A DNA stretch of 64,000 nt from Streptomyces sp. C10-9-1 (GCF_024497955.1 NZ_JANHKP010000012.1:1-64000), one strand, 5' to 3'; positions 1-10,018 are shown, counted from the stretch's first letter. The notes: generated from the sequence alone by a model not told the origin. Numbers and translations: made by a program.

Positions 1-68
1 AGAGCACACTAGGGCACTGCGAACCGTAGCGGGAGTGCTTCGGCCACTCGAATACTGAACTAGAGCAC
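1..68. promoter_or_regulatory. Repeated AGxGCAC motifs upstream of a small gene pair
   Basis: AGAGCAC occurs at 1-7, ACTAGGGCAC at 8-17 and ACTAGAGCAC at 59-68. The two decamers are direct repeats with one mismatch, 51 bp apart, and lie just upstream of the small gene starting at 119. Repeats in this position could be operators for a GntR- or XRE-type regulator, but the regulator would lie outside the window. The function is inference only. Confidence 0.3.
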
Positions 69-118
69 CTACCTGTCAAGAGGTCGGCCCTGTGATGTTC
101 GAGAGGTGGCGATGCGCA

Positions 119-316
119 GTGACGGAGCCGACCAGGTACTCCACCCCGGCGGTCGAACTCCCGTTGCGGCTGGACCCGGAGCCGACGCCCGTCGAAGGCT
201 GTGCGGGGTGCGCGGAGCTGGCCGACGTACGCGACCGGGCCCGTGCGGTCGGCGACATGACCACCGTCAGCGACTGCAACGTGTACCTGGGACGCCACCC
301 GGAGGGCCACCGGTGA
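119..316 (+). CDS. Small hypothetical protein with a CxxC motif
   Basis: A 65-residue soluble protein of unknown function. The GTG at 119 is preferred because a GAGAGG ribosome-binding sequence lies at 101-106; an in-frame ATG at 92 has none. A Cys-Ala-Gly-Cys pair near the middle (about residues 28-31) could bind a metal or form a disulfide. Its stop overlaps the next start (GTGA), so the two genes are translationally coupled. I recognise the type only as one of the short conserved proteins found in Streptomyces accessory islets beside XRE or GntR regulators. No function can be assigned. Confidence 0.6.
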   Translation: MTEPTRYSTPAVELPLRLDPEPTPVEGCAGCAELADVRDRARAVGDMTTVSDCNVYLGRHPEGHR

Positions 317-555
317 CCCCCCGCGCCGCCTACCGGCACGTTGATCACACCATCCGCCACGCCCCTGACGGGGATGTCACCTACGCGGCGTTCTGCGCCA
401 CCGCCGACTGTGAAGCCCGATCCGGCCCCCAGGACCGGCAGGAGACCGCTCAGGACTGGGCCCTTCGCCACGCCGGGCTCACCGGCCACCGCCTCTTCCG
501 GCGCGTGTACACCGACCACGCCGAAGTGACCTGGGCCGGGGTGCGGGGCCGGTGA
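313..555 (+). CDS. Small DUF7848-like protein
   Basis: An 80-residue protein that starts at a GTG overlapping the stop of the preceding gene. It shares a pattern with the protein at 30710-30979: VD near the N terminus, then TYA, two Cys, a QxW segment, spaced His residues and a C-terminal Tyr...Trp. I assign both to the DUF7848-type family of small Streptomyces proteins. The two conserved Cys (about residues 31 and 37) with several His suggest a small metal-binding fold, which is inference. It sits in an accessory context at the left edge of the window. Function unknown. Confidence 0.62.
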   Translation: MTPRAAYRHVDHTIRHAPDGDVTYAAFCATADCEARSGPQDRQETAQDWALRHAGLTGHRLFRRVYTDHAEVTWAGVRGR

Positions 556-732
556 ACCGCGCCCGCTCCGGGCCGGCACGGCCCGAGCGCGCCACCACGG
601 GGCCGGGGTGAGCCACCGGCTCCGTCGCGGCCGGGACGGGCGCCCCGCCCCGGCGCTCCTTCCCCCGGGGCGGGACCGGGCGACGGCGCGAGGCCCGCAG
701 CCCGGCCCGCCCCCGTCCCACGGCCGGAAAGC

Positions 733-773
733 CCACAGGGCCGCCGCCCCCCTCCGGGGCGGCGGCCCTGTGG
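733..773 (-). terminator. Strong hairpin downstream of the NlpC/P60 gene
   Basis: Perfect 18-bp GC-rich arms at 733-750 and 756-773 with a 5-base loop, 18 bases past the stop of the minus-strand gene ending at 791. There is no T tract, which is common for Streptomyces terminators. Confidence 0.75.
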
Positions 774-790
774 CAGCAGGGAGGGGTGGG

Positions 791-1633
791 TCAGAGGACC
801 CGGACCGCGCCCGTGGCCGGGTAGCCGGACAGGTCCTGGATGACGACGCCCTTGCTCGGGTTGGCCGCGTCCAGGTACTTGCCGTCCCCGATGTAGACGC
901 CGACGTGGTACGCCGAGCCCGCGGCGCCCCAGTAGAGGATGTCGCCGACCTGGAGGTTGGAGGTGCCGACCTGGGTGCCGGCGACCGACTGGTCCTGGGA
1001 GACGCGGGGCAGGTCGATGCCGACCTGGCGGAAGGCGGCCTGGACCAGGCTGGAGCAGTCCCAGGCGTTGGGGCCCGAGGCGCCCATGACGTAGGCGTCG
1101 CCGAGCTGGGCCTTGAGGAAGGCCACGACGGTGCCGGCGGAGCCGCTCGCCGGGGCGGAGGCGGTCTGGGAGGACGGCGCGGAGGCGGTGCTCGCGGTCG
1201 TGGAGAGCGTGGTGCGCTCGGTGCTGCGGCTGGCGCGCTCCTGGGCGGCCGCGGCCTCGGCGGCCTCGGCGTCGGCGCGGGCCTTCTCCTCGGCCTTCTT
1301 CTTCGCCTCGGCCTCGCGGTCGGCCTCGGCCTTGGCCTTCTTGGCCTCCTTGGACGCCTTGAGGGCGGCGGCGTCCTCCTGGGCCTGGAGCTCGGCGTCG
1401 AGCGCGATCTCCTGGGTGGCGGCGGCCGCCTGGGCGACGTGGGCCGAGAGGTCCGCCGAGGTGAGGACCGGCATCTCGATGGTCTCGGTCACCGGCTCGG
1501 CGTGGGCCGGACCGGAGGCGCCGGCCACGGCGATGGTGCTGAGGAAGCCACCGGCAACTCCGGCGCGGAGCGCGCTGCGCGAGCCGCCGCGGCGGGGCTT
1601 CCGGTGGCTGGGTATGTGAGCGGTGTGGGACAT
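791..1633 (-). CDS. Secreted NlpC/P60 (C40) peptidoglycan hydrolase
   Basis: A 280-residue exported cell-wall endopeptidase. The N terminus has a basic stretch (residues 10-23), a hydrophobic segment and an AHA-type cleavage site near residue 45, which together look like a Sec or Tat signal. Residues 60-135 are Ala/Glu/Lys-rich and predicted to form a coiled coil, as in RipA- and CwlO-type hydrolases. A low-complexity Ser/Thr/Ala linker follows. The C-terminal NlpC/P60 domain (about 165-280) has the catalytic Cys193 in DCSS and His243 in YHVG. Members of this family cleave stem-peptide bonds during growth and division. The ATG at 1633 begins the signal; the frame extends upstream, but that segment does not resemble the family. 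The gene is monocistronic with its own terminator. Confidence 0.88.
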   Translation of the reverse strand: MSHTAHIPSHRKPRRGGSRSALRAGVAGGFLSTIAVAGASGPAHAEPVTETIEMPVLTSADLSAHVAQAAAATQEIALDAELQAQEDAAALKASKEAKKAKAEADREAEAKKKAEEKARADAEAAEAAAAQERASRSTERTTLSTTASTASAPSSQTASAPASGSAGTVVAFLKAQLGDAYVMGASGPNAWDCSSLVQAAFRQVGIDLPRVSQDQSVAGTQVGTSNLQVGDILYWGAAGSAYHVGVYIGDGKYLDAANPSKGVVIQDLSGYPATGAVRVL

Positions 1634-1762
1634 GGACACCACCGCTATCAGGGCCCGATGGTTCCCTTCAAGAAACGTGGGCTGCACCACAGTTGCCACC
1701 GGAACCGGTGAATCCGTCCCCGGCGACCCTTTATTGACGCCGTATCGGGCAAATCGGGCAAG

Positions 1763-1784
1763 CATGATCAAGCCTGTGATCATG
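1763..1784. promoter_or_regulatory. Perfect inverted repeat upstream of the NlpC/P60 gene
   Basis: CATGATCA (1763-1770), a 6-base spacer and TGATCATG (1777-1784) form a perfect 8-bp dyad about 130 bp upstream of the hydrolase start. It looks like a dimeric regulator operator. The binding protein is unknown. Confidence 0.45.
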
Positions 1785-2096
1785 GGCTTTGAATAAAAGG
1801 TCCGAATTGCCGGACGCCTACCACCGCTTCAGGCCGATGGCCAAGCCCTCTTTTCCGCCCACTCCCGATACGTGGTGCAGGTCACAGGGCGGTCACCATC
1901 GGGAGACGGTCCGGGGGCTCGTGAACCGGTGCACGTGTCCACCGCGGTCCGCCGCGTCCCACGACCGGGTGAGGCGCAGTCCTTTACCACCGCCGTGCCT
2001 CCCCTCGCCAATTTGCTTGTACAGGCCATGGCTTGATAGAGGCGACACCGCTCCGACCAGCGGTAACGGGGCCGCTTGTCACGTCTGGTGATCATC
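1785..2096. other. Non-coding stretch between the hydrolase and nuo control regions
   Basis: No convincing gene. One weak plus-strand promoter candidate is TTGCTT (2013-2018), an 18-base spacer and TAGAGG (2037-2042), which would add a second distal start for the nuo operon. Short TCAC/GTGA dyads begin near 2079. Confidence 0.3.
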
Positions 2097-2122
2097 CGTG
2101 AGCTTCGCGTACGAAGATCACG
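2097..2122. promoter_or_regulatory. 26-bp interrupted palindrome upstream of nuoA
   Basis: Arms CGTGAGCTTCG (2097-2107) and CGAAGATCACG (2112-2122) are complementary at 10 of 11 positions around a 4-base centre. The outer CGTGA/TCACG halves resemble those recognised by CRP/FNR-type dimers, although the spacing differs. Probably an operator in the nuo control region. Confidence 0.42.
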
Positions 2123-2198
2123 GGTCCGGCGGCTTCATGATCCTTCGTCGGGTGGTGGAGATCACAAACTCGATGCCGGACCCCGTGTCGCAGATCAC
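2115..2198. repeat. Three phased AGATCAC direct repeats
   Basis: AGATCAC occurs at 2115-2121, 2159-2165 and 2192-2198. The start-to-start distances are 44 and 33 bp, both multiples of 11, so the copies lie on one face of the helix immediately upstream of the proposed nuo promoter. The pattern is direct; regulator binding is inference. Confidence 0.45.
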
Positions 2199-2211
2199 AG
2201 ACCGACGGGCA

Positions 2212-2217
2212 TAGGAT
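2212..2217 (+). promoter_or_regulatory. Candidate -10 box of the nuo operon promoter
   Basis: TAGGAT fits the Streptomyces housekeeping -10 pattern and lies 16 bp before the Rex-like operator. No good -35 hexamer is present 17-18 bp upstream, which would fit an activator-assisted promoter. Confidence 0.4.
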
Positions 2218-2232
2218 GCGGGGCAGTCGGGC

Positions 2233-2250
2233 TTGTGAACTGCCTCACAT
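2233..2250. promoter_or_regulatory. Rex-type operator upstream of nuoA
   Basis: TTGTGAACTGCCTCACAT matches the Rex consensus TGTGAACnnnTTCACA with one mismatch. Rex is a redox sensor that releases DNA when NADH/NAD+ rises, and the S. coelicolor nuo operon is a known Rex target. The site is just past the candidate -10 box, where binding would block transcription. Confidence 0.72.
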
Positions 2251-2327
2251 GTGCACGATCTTCGAGGCGGCGCAGCGCTTGCCCGGTGCGGTCCAACGGT
2301 CAAGGACGACTGGAAGGAGCGGGGAGG

Positions 2328-2687
2328 GTGAATGCCTACACGCCCATCCTTGTGCTCGGCGCCCTCGGGGCAGGGTTTGCGATCTTCTCCGTGGTCATGG
2401 CCACGCTTATCGGCCCAAAAAGGTATAACCGGGCGAAACTTGAAGCGTACGAGTGCGGCATCGAGCCGACGCCCGTACCGGCCGGAGGCGGCCGCTTCCC
2501 GATCAAGTACTACCTGACGGCGATGCTCTTCATCATTTTCGATATCGAGATCGTCTTCCTCTACCCCTGGGCCGTCAGCTTCGACGCCCTGGGGATCTTC
2601 GGGCTCGTGGAGATGCTGCTCTTCGTGCTCACCGTCTTCGTCGCCTACGCCTACGTGTGGCGGCGCGGCGGCCTGGAATGGGACTGA
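2328..2687 (+). CDS. nuoA: NADH-quinone oxidoreductase subunit A
   Basis: A 119-residue membrane subunit of respiratory complex I, the usual NuoA length. It has three hydrophobic helices and the family's conserved loop between helices 1 and 2 (YECGIEP), followed by the FDIE segment in helix 2. The GTG at 2328 is chosen because GGAAGGAG sits at 2312-2319, 8 bases upstream; the frame stays open further upstream but without family similarity. First gene of the nuoA-N operon, whose members mostly overlap or nearly touch. NuoA helps close the quinone chamber together with NuoH, NuoJ and NuoK. Expression is probably controlled through the Rex-like site upstream. Confidence 0.96.
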   Translation: MNAYTPILVLGALGAGFAIFSVVMATLIGPKRYNRAKLEAYECGIEPTPVPAGGGRFPIKYYLTAMLFIIFDIEIVFLYPWAVSFDALGIFGLVEMLLFVLTVFVAYAYVWRRGGLEWD

Positions 2688-2706
2688 GGGACGAAGGGGC
2701 ACTCTC

Positions 2707-3261
2707 ATGGGACTCGAGGAGAAGCTGCCGAGCGGCTTCCTGCTGACCACCGTCGAACAGGCCGCGGGCTGGGTGCGCAAGTCGTCCGTCTTCCCCGCGA
2801 CCTTCGGCCTCGCCTGCTGCGCCATCGAGATGATGACCACGGGCGCCGGCCGCTACGACCTGGCCCGCTTCGGCATGGAGGTCTTCCGCGGCTCGCCGCG
2901 CCAGGCCGACCTGATGATCGTCGCCGGGCGGGTGAGCCAGAAGATGGCGCCCGTCCTGCGGCAGGTCTACGACCAGATGCCCAACCCCAAGTGGGTGATC
3001 TCCATGGGTGTCTGCGCCTCATCGGGCGGAATGTTCAACAATTACGCGATTGTGCAGGGTGTTGATCACATTGTCCCCGTCGACATCTATCTGCCCGGCT
3101 GCCCGCCGCGCCCCGAGATGCTGATGGACGCGATCCTCAAGCTCCACCAGAAGATCCAGTCCTCCAAGCTCGGCGTGAACGCGGAGGAAGCGGCCCGCGA
3201 GGCGGAGGAAGCCGCGCTGAAGGCCCTTCCGACCATCGAGATGAAGGGGCTGCTGCGGTGA
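2707..3261 (+). CDS. nuoB: NADH-quinone oxidoreductase subunit B
   Basis: A 184-residue subunit carrying the terminal Fe-S cluster N2 that passes electrons to quinone. The ligands are visible: tandem Cys37-Cys38, Cys103 in GVCAS and Cys132 in PGCPPRP. It lies at the NuoD interface in the peripheral arm. The last 35 residues are an Ala/Glu-rich tail beyond the core fold. The start is ATG at 2707, and its end overlaps nuoC by a GTGA junction. A divergent paralogue, nuoB2, lies at 45254. Confidence 0.97.
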   Translation: MGLEEKLPSGFLLTTVEQAAGWVRKSSVFPATFGLACCAIEMMTTGAGRYDLARFGMEVFRGSPRQADLMIVAGRVSQKMAPVLRQVYDQMPNPKWVISMGVCASSGGMFNNYAIVQGVDHIVPVDIYLPGCPPRPEMLMDAILKLHQKIQSSKLGVNAEEAAREAEEAALKALPTIEMKGLLR

Positions 3262-3982
3262 GCGACGAACCGAACCCGGAGAAGGAGCTCTCCGAGCAGA
3301 ACCTCCCCGGGCAGCGGGGCGAAGGCGGCGAGGAGATCCGCGTCCAGCGCGGCATGTTCGGCGCCGACGACGGAGGGGACACCTCCGGCTACGGCGGGCT
3401 GGTGCGCTCCGTGCGCCTGCCCGGCGCGTCCAGCCGCCCCTACGGGGGCTGGTTCGACGAGGTCGCCGACGAACTCGAAGGGGCGCTGGAGGAGCAGGAC
3501 CTCCTCCCGGAGAACGCCATCGAGCGGACGGTCGTCGACCGCGGCGAGCTGACCTTCCACATCGCCCGCGAGCACCTGGTGCGCGTGGCCCGCACACTGC
3601 GCGACGACCCCGCGCTCCGCTTCGAGCTGTGCACGGGCGTCAGCGGGGTGCACTACCCCAACGACACCGGCCGCGAGCTCCACGCGGTCTACCACCTGCG
3701 CTCGCTCACCCACGGCCGGCTGATCCGGCTGGAGGTCTCCGCCCCCGACGGCGACCCGCACATCCCGTCGCTGGTGCCGGTCTACCCGACCAACGACTGG
3801 CACGAGCGGGAGGCGTACGACTTCTTCGGCCTGGTCTTCGACGGGCACCCCGCCCTCACCCGGATCATGATGCCGGACGACTGGCAGGGCTTCCCGCAGC
3901 GCAAGGACTACCCCCTCGGCGGCATCGCCGTCGAGTACAAGGGCGCCCAGATCCCGGCTCCGGACCAGCGGAGGTCGTACTC

Positions 3983-3986
<4 letters not shown>
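3258..3986 (+). CDS. nuoC: NADH-quinone oxidoreductase subunit C
   Basis: A 242-residue peripheral-arm (30 kDa-type) subunit. The first 60 or so residues form a charged, glycine-rich extension. The NuoC core follows, with the family signature NDWHEREAYDFFGLVFDGHP near residues 179-198 and a C-terminal QRKDYPLGG segment. It is separate from NuoD, unlike the E. coli NuoCD fusion. It starts at a GTG overlapping nuoB and ends overlapping the nuoD GTG, so translation is coupled on both sides. Confidence 0.96.
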
Positions 3987-5301
<1,315 letters not shown>

Positions 5302-5305
<4 letters not shown>

Positions 5306-6135
5306 CGGACGTATCGCTGGGCATGCCGCAGCTGCCCGCACCCGACTACCCCGCGGACGTGCGCGCCCGGCTGGAGGCGGACGCGCGCGAGGTCATCGCC
5401 CGCTACCCCGGCTCGCGCTCCGCGCTGCTGCCGCTGCTGCACCTGGTGCAGTCCGAGGAGGGCTACGTCTCCCGCACCGGGATGGGCTTCTGCGCCGAGC
5501 TGCTCGACCTCACCACCGCCGAGGTCACCGCCGTCGCCACCTTCTACTCCATGTACCGCCGCAAGGAGTCCGGCGACTACCAGGTCGGCGTCTGCACCAA
5601 CACCCTGTGCGCGGTGATGGGCGGCGACGCGATCTTCGAGGAGCTCAAGGAGCACCTCGGGGTCGGCAACGGCGAGACCACCGAGGACGGCGCCGTCACG
5701 CTGGAGCACATCGAGTGCAACGCGGCCTGCGACTTCGCCCCCGTGGTGATGGTCAACTGGGAGTTCTTCGACAACCAGACCCCCGACTCGGCCAGGCGGC
5801 TCGTCGACGACCTGCGCGCCGGGCGCCCCGTCACCCCCACCCGCGGGGCGACCCTGTGCAGCTTCAAGGAGACCTCCCGCATCCTGGCGGGCTTCCCCGA
5901 CGAGCGCCCCGGCGCCGTCGAGGCCGGTGGCGGCGCGGGCCCCGCCTCCCTCGTCGGCCTGCGCCTGGCCCGGGGCGAGAGCGCCTCCGCCCGCGTGGTC
6001 CACCCGCGCGGCGAGGCGCCCGCCGACAGCCCGCAGCCCGGGTCCGAGCACCTCAGCTCGCACGACGCGCCGCAGCAGACGTCCGCATCCGACCCGGAGC
6101 ACCCGGCCGGACCCGCCGGCGAGGAGGGGGAGTGA
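5302..6135 (+). CDS. nuoE: NADH-quinone oxidoreductase subunit E
   Basis: A 277-residue subunit of the NADH-oxidising module. It holds a thioredoxin-like 2Fe-2S centre (N1a) with ligands Cys98, Cys103, Cys139 and Cys143. The core ends near residue 185; the remaining 90 or so residues are a low-complexity Ala/Pro/Ser/Glu tail much longer than in E. coli NuoE. The ATG at 5302 overlaps the nuoD stop (ATGA), and the stop overlaps nuoF by one base. There is no counterpart in the second nuo cluster. Confidence 0.96.
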
Positions 6136-7514
6136 TGACCGTGTCCACCCAGCACGGGGGACGGCCCGGCACCGGCGGCGAGCACAGCGCGGAGAAGCTG
6201 CTCGCCCCCGTGCTCTCGGCCTTCTGGGACGAGCCCGGGTCCTGGACCCTGGAGACCTACCTCCGGCACGACGGCTACCAGGGCCTGCGCAAGGCGCTCG
6301 CCATGAACCCCGACGACCTGATCGCCTACGTCAAGGACTCCGGCCTGCGCGGCCGCGGCGGCGCGGGCTTCCCCACCGGGATGAAGTGGCAGTTCATCCC
6401 GCAGGGCGACGGCAAACCCCACTACCTGGTGGTCAACGCCGACGAGTCGGAGCCCGGGACCTGCAAGGACATCCCGCTGCTCTACGCCAACCCGCACTCC
6501 CTCATCGAGGGCATCGTGATCGCCTGCTACGCGATCCGCTCCCGCCACGCCTTCATCTACCTGCGCGGCGAGGTCGTGCCCGTGCTGCGCAGGCTGCACG
6601 AGGCCGTGCGCGAGGCGTACGAGGCGGGCTACCTCGGCACCGACATCCTCGGCAGCGGCCTCGACCTCGAACTGACCGTGCACGCGGGCGCGGGCGCCTA
6701 CATCTGCGGCGAGGAGACGGCCCTGCTGGACTCCCTCGAAGGACGCCGCGGCCAGCCCCGGCTGCGGCCCCCCTTCCCCGCGGTCGCCGGTCTGTACGCC
6801 TGCCCCACCGTGGTGAACAACGTCGAGTCGATCGCCTCGGTTCCCGCGATCCTGCACCGGGGCAAGGACTGGTTCCGGTCCATGGGCAGCGAGAAGTCCC
6901 CCGGCTTCACGCTCTACTCGCTCAGCGGCCACGTCGCCTCGCCCGGCCAGTACGAGGCCCCCCTCGGCATCACCCTGCGCCAGCTCCTCGACATGAGCGG
7001 CGGGATGCGGCCCGGGCACCGGCTCAAGTTCTGGACCCCGGGCGGCTCCTCCACGCCGATGTTCACCGACGAGCACCTCGACGTCCCCCTCGACTACGAG
7101 GGCGTCGGCGCCGCCGGGTCGATGCTCGGCACCAAGGCCCTCCAGTGCTTCGACGAGACCACCTGTGTGGTCCGCGCCGTCACCCGGTGGACCGAGTTCT
7201 ACGCGCACGAGTCCTGCGGCAAGTGCACCCCCTGCCGGGAGGGCACCTACTGGCTGGTCCAGCTGCTGCGCGACATCGAGGCCGGCAAGGGCGCCATGGA
7301 CGACCTCGACAAGCTCAACGACATCGCCGACAACATCAACGGCAAGTCGTTCTGCGCCCTCGGCGACGGCGCCGCCTCGCCGATCTTCTCCTCGCTGAAG
7401 TACTTCCGCGAGGAGTACGAGCAGCACATCACGGGCAAGGGCTGCCCCTTCGACCCGGCGAAGTCCACGGCCTGGGCGGGCCGGAACGGCATGGATGCTG
7501 AGGTGAACGCATGA
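6135..7514 (+). CDS. nuoF: NADH-quinone oxidoreductase subunit F (NADH/FMN-binding)
   Basis: A 459-residue flavoprotein that oxidises NADH and passes electrons into the Fe-S chain. The glycine-rich NADH/FMN motif GRGGAGFP is at residues 73-80. The 4Fe-4S (N3) ligands are Cys361, Cys364, Cys367 and Cys407. ATG at 6135 is taken as the start; an in-frame GTG lies one codon upstream. nuoE, nuoF and nuoG are joined by TGATG and ATGA junctions and together make the NADH module that gives cluster 1 its donor specificity. Confidence 0.97.
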   Translation: MTVSTQHGGRPGTGGEHSAEKLLAPVLSAFWDEPGSWTLETYLRHDGYQGLRKALAMNPDDLIAYVKDSGLRGRGGAGFPTGMKWQFIPQGDGKPHYLVVNADESEPGTCKDIPLLYANPHSLIEGIVIACYAIRSRHAFIYLRGEVVPVLRRLHEAVREAYEAGYLGTDILGSGLDLELTVHAGAGAYICGEETALLDSLEGRRGQPRLRPPFPAVAGLYACPTVVNNVESIASVPAILHRGKDWFRSMGSEKSPGFTLYSLSGHVASPGQYEAPLGITLRQLLDMSGGMRPGHRLKFWTPGGSSTPMFTDEHLDVPLDYEGVGAAGSMLGTKALQCFDETTCVVRAVTRWTEFYAHESCGKCTPCREGTYWLVQLLRDIEAGKGAMDDLDKLNDIADNINGKSFCALGDGAASPIFSSLKYFREEYEQHITGKGCPFDPAKSTAWAGRNGMDAEVNA

Positions 7515-10018
7515 CCGTCACGACCAGTGCGCCCTCCGGCGGCGGCCAGGGCGCCGTCCCGCCGGAGGACCTCGTCACCCTGACGATCGACGGCGTCGAG
7601 ATCTCCGTCCCCAAGGGGACGCTGGTCATCCGCGCCGCCGAGCAGCTCGGCATCGAGATCCCCCGGTTCTGCGACCACCCGCTGCTCGACCCGGCCGGTG
7701 CCTGCCGCCAGTGCATCGTCGAGGTGGAGGGCCAGCGCAAGCCGATGGCCTCCTGCACCATCACCTGCACCGACGGCATGGTGGTCCGCTCGCAGCTCAC
7801 CTCGCCCGTCGCCGAGAAGGCGCAGCAGGGCGTGATGGAGCTGCTGCTGATCAACCACCCGCTGGACTGCCCGGTCTGCGACAAGGGCGGCGAGTGCCCC
7901 CTCCAGAACCAGGCCGTCTCGCACGGCCAGGCCGAGTCCCGCTTCGAGGGGCGCAAGCGCACCTACGAGAAGCCGGTCCCCCTCTCCACCCAGGTGCTGC
8001 TGGACCGCGAGCGCTGCGTGCTGTGCGCGCGCTGCACCCGCTTCTCCCAGCAGATCGCCGGGGACCCGATGATCGAGCTGGTCGAGCGCGGCGCCCTCCA
8101 GCAGGTCGGCACCGGCGAGGGCGACCCCTTCCAGTCGTACTTCTCCGGCAACACCATCCAGATCTGCCCGGTGGGCGCGCTGACCTCGGCCGCCTACCGG
8201 TTCCGCTCCCGCCCCTTCGACCTGGTCTCCTCGCCGAGCGTCTGCGAGCACTGCGCCGGCGGCTGCGCCACCCGCACCGACCACCGGCGCGGCAAGGTCA
8301 TGCGGCGGCTGGCCGCCGAGGACCCCGAGGTCAACGAGGAGTGGGTCTGCGACAAGGGCCGCTTCGGCTTCCGCTACGCCCAGCAGCGCGACCGGCTCAC
8401 CACCCCGCTGGTGCGCGGGGAGTCCGGCGAACTGGAGCCCGCGAGCTGGCCGGAGGCGCTGCGGGCCGCCGCCGAGGGGCTGGGCGCGGCCCGCGGCCGG
8501 GCCGCCGTGCTGACCGGCGGCCGGCTCACCGTCGAGGACGCCTACGCCTACGCCAAGTTCGCGCGGGTCGCCCTCGACACCAACGACATCGACTTCCGGG
8601 CGCGGGCGCACTCCGCTGAGGAGGCCGACTTCCTCGCCGCGCACGTCGCCGGGCGGGGACGGGACCTCTCCGGCGACGCGGTCACGTACACCGCCCTGGA
8701 GCAGGCCCCCGCGGTGCTGCTCGCCGGGCTGGAGGCGGAGGAGGAGGCCCCCGGCGTCTTCCTCCGGCTGCGCAAGGCCCACCGCAAGCACGGGCAGCGG
8801 ACCTTCGCCCTCGCCACCCACGCCACCCGGGGCCTGGCCAAGGCGGGCGGCACCCTGCTGCCCGCCGCCCCGGGCACCGAGACCGAGTGGCTGGACGCGC
8901 TCGCCTCCGGGGTCGGCCTGGACGAGCGGGGCGCCGAGGCCGCCGAGGCACTGCGGGCCGAGGGCTCCGTGCTCCTCGTCGGCGAGCGCCTCGCCGGGGC
9001 GCCCGGCGCGCTGACCGCCGCCCTGCGCACCGCCGCCGCGACCGGGGCCCGCCTGGTGTGGATCCCGCGCCGCGCCGGTGAGCGCGGGGCCGTCGAGGCG
9101 GGGGCGCTGCCCTCGCTGCTGCCGGGCGGCCGCCCGGCCACCGACCCCCGGGCGCGGGAGGAGACGGCCGAGGCGTGGCGGGTGCGCGAACTGCCCCACC
9201 GCTACGGCCGGGACACCGGGCAGATCCTCACCGCCGCGGCCACCGGCGAACTCGCCGCCCTGCTGGTCGCCGGTGTCGAGGTCGCCGACCTGCCGGACCC
9301 GGCGCGGGCCCGCGAGGCGCTCGACGCGGTGGGCTTCCTGGTCAGCCTGGAGCTGCGGCCCAGCGAGGTCACCGAGCGGGCCGACGTGGTCCTGCCGGTG
9401 GCGGCGGTCGCCGAGAAGGCGGGCTCCTTCCTCAACTGGGAGGGGCGGGTGCGGATGTTCGAGGCCGCACTCAAGCCCGAGCAGATGACCCGCCGCCTGG
9501 CGCCCTCCGACACCCGGGTGCTCCACATGCTCGCCGACGCCCTCGACGTCCACTTCGCGCTCCCCGACCTCAGGGCCGTCCGCGCGGAGATGGACCGGCT
9601 CGGCCGCTGGGACGGGCCCCGGGCCGCCGAGCCCGCCGAGTCCGGGCGGCCGCTGCCGCGGCCCGCCGAGGGCGAGGCCGTCCTCGCCGGGCACCGGCTG
9701 CTGCTCGACCACGGCCTGCTCCAGCAGGGCGACGAGGCGCTGGCCGGCACCCGGCACCCGGCCCTCGCCCGGCTGTCGCCCGCCACCGCCGCCGAGGCGG
9801 GCGTGCGGGACGGGGACGAGCTGGAGGTGTCCGGGTCCGCCGGGTCCGTCCGCCTGCCGCTCGCCGTCACCGAGGAGCTGCCCGACCGGGTGGTGTGGCT
9901 GCCGATGAACTCCGTCGGCGGCGGCGTCACCGACGGCACCGGAGCCCGCCCGGGCGAACTGGTCCGCGTCGCACCCGCCGCTGGGGCCGCGCCGGAGCCC
10001 GGCGAGGTGCGGTCATGA
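7511..10018 (+). CDS. nuoG: NADH-quinone oxidoreductase subunit G
   Basis: An 835-residue Fe-S subunit with a degenerate molybdopterin-oxidoreductase domain. The N-terminal 2Fe-2S ligands are Cys54, Cys65, Cys68 and Cys82. The HxxxC-type 4Fe-4S set is His116, Cys120, Cys123 and Cys129, and a second 4Fe-4S uses Cys169, Cys172, Cys175 and Cys219. Cys245, Cys248, Cys252 and Cys280 are the extra N7 cluster seen in E. coli and Thermus. The rest of the chain is Ala/Gly/Arg-rich and only loosely conserved. Overlaps nuoF by ATGA. Confidence 0.96.
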   Translation: MTVTTSAPSGGGQGAVPPEDLVTLTIDGVEISVPKGTLVIRAAEQLGIEIPRFCDHPLLDPAGACRQCIVEVEGQRKPMASCTITCTDGMVVRSQLTSPVAEKAQQGVMELLLINHPLDCPVCDKGGECPLQNQAVSHGQAESRFEGRKRTYEKPVPLSTQVLLDRERCVLCARCTRFSQQIAGDPMIELVERGALQQVGTGEGDPFQSYFSGNTIQICPVGALTSAAYRFRSRPFDLVSSPSVCEHCAGGCATRTDHRRGKVMRRLAAEDPEVNEEWVCDKGRFGFRYAQQRDRLTTPLVRGESGELEPASWPEALRAAAEGLGAARGRAAVLTGGRLTVEDAYAYAKFARVALDTNDIDFRARAHSAEEADFLAAHVAGRGRDLSGDAVTYTALEQAPAVLLAGLEAEEEAPGVFLRLRKAHRKHGQRTFALATHATRGLAKAGGTLLPAAPGTETEWLDALASGVGLDERGAEAAEALRAEGSVLLVGERLAGAPGALTAALRTAAATGARLVWIPRRAGERGAVEAGALPSLLPGGRPATDPRAREETAEAWRVRELPHRYGRDTGQILTAAATGELAALLVAGVEVADLPDPARAREALDAVGFLVSLELRPSEVTERADVVLPVAAVAEKAGSFLNWEGRVRMFEAALKPEQMTRRLAPSDTRVLHMLADALDVHFALPDLRAVRAEMDRLGRWDGPRAAEPAESGRPLPRPAEGEAVLAGHRLLLDHGLLQQGDEALAGTRHPALARLSPATAAEAGVRDGDELEVSGSAGSVRLPLAVTEELPDRVVWLPMNSVGGGVTDGTGARPGELVRVAPAAGAAPEPGEVRS

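Noticed and set aside
1634..1790. c-di-AMP (ydaO-type) riboswitch upstream of the NlpC/P60 gene
   Set aside because: Such switches are common before Streptomyces cell-wall hydrolases, but the conserved core segments are not present in this leader.
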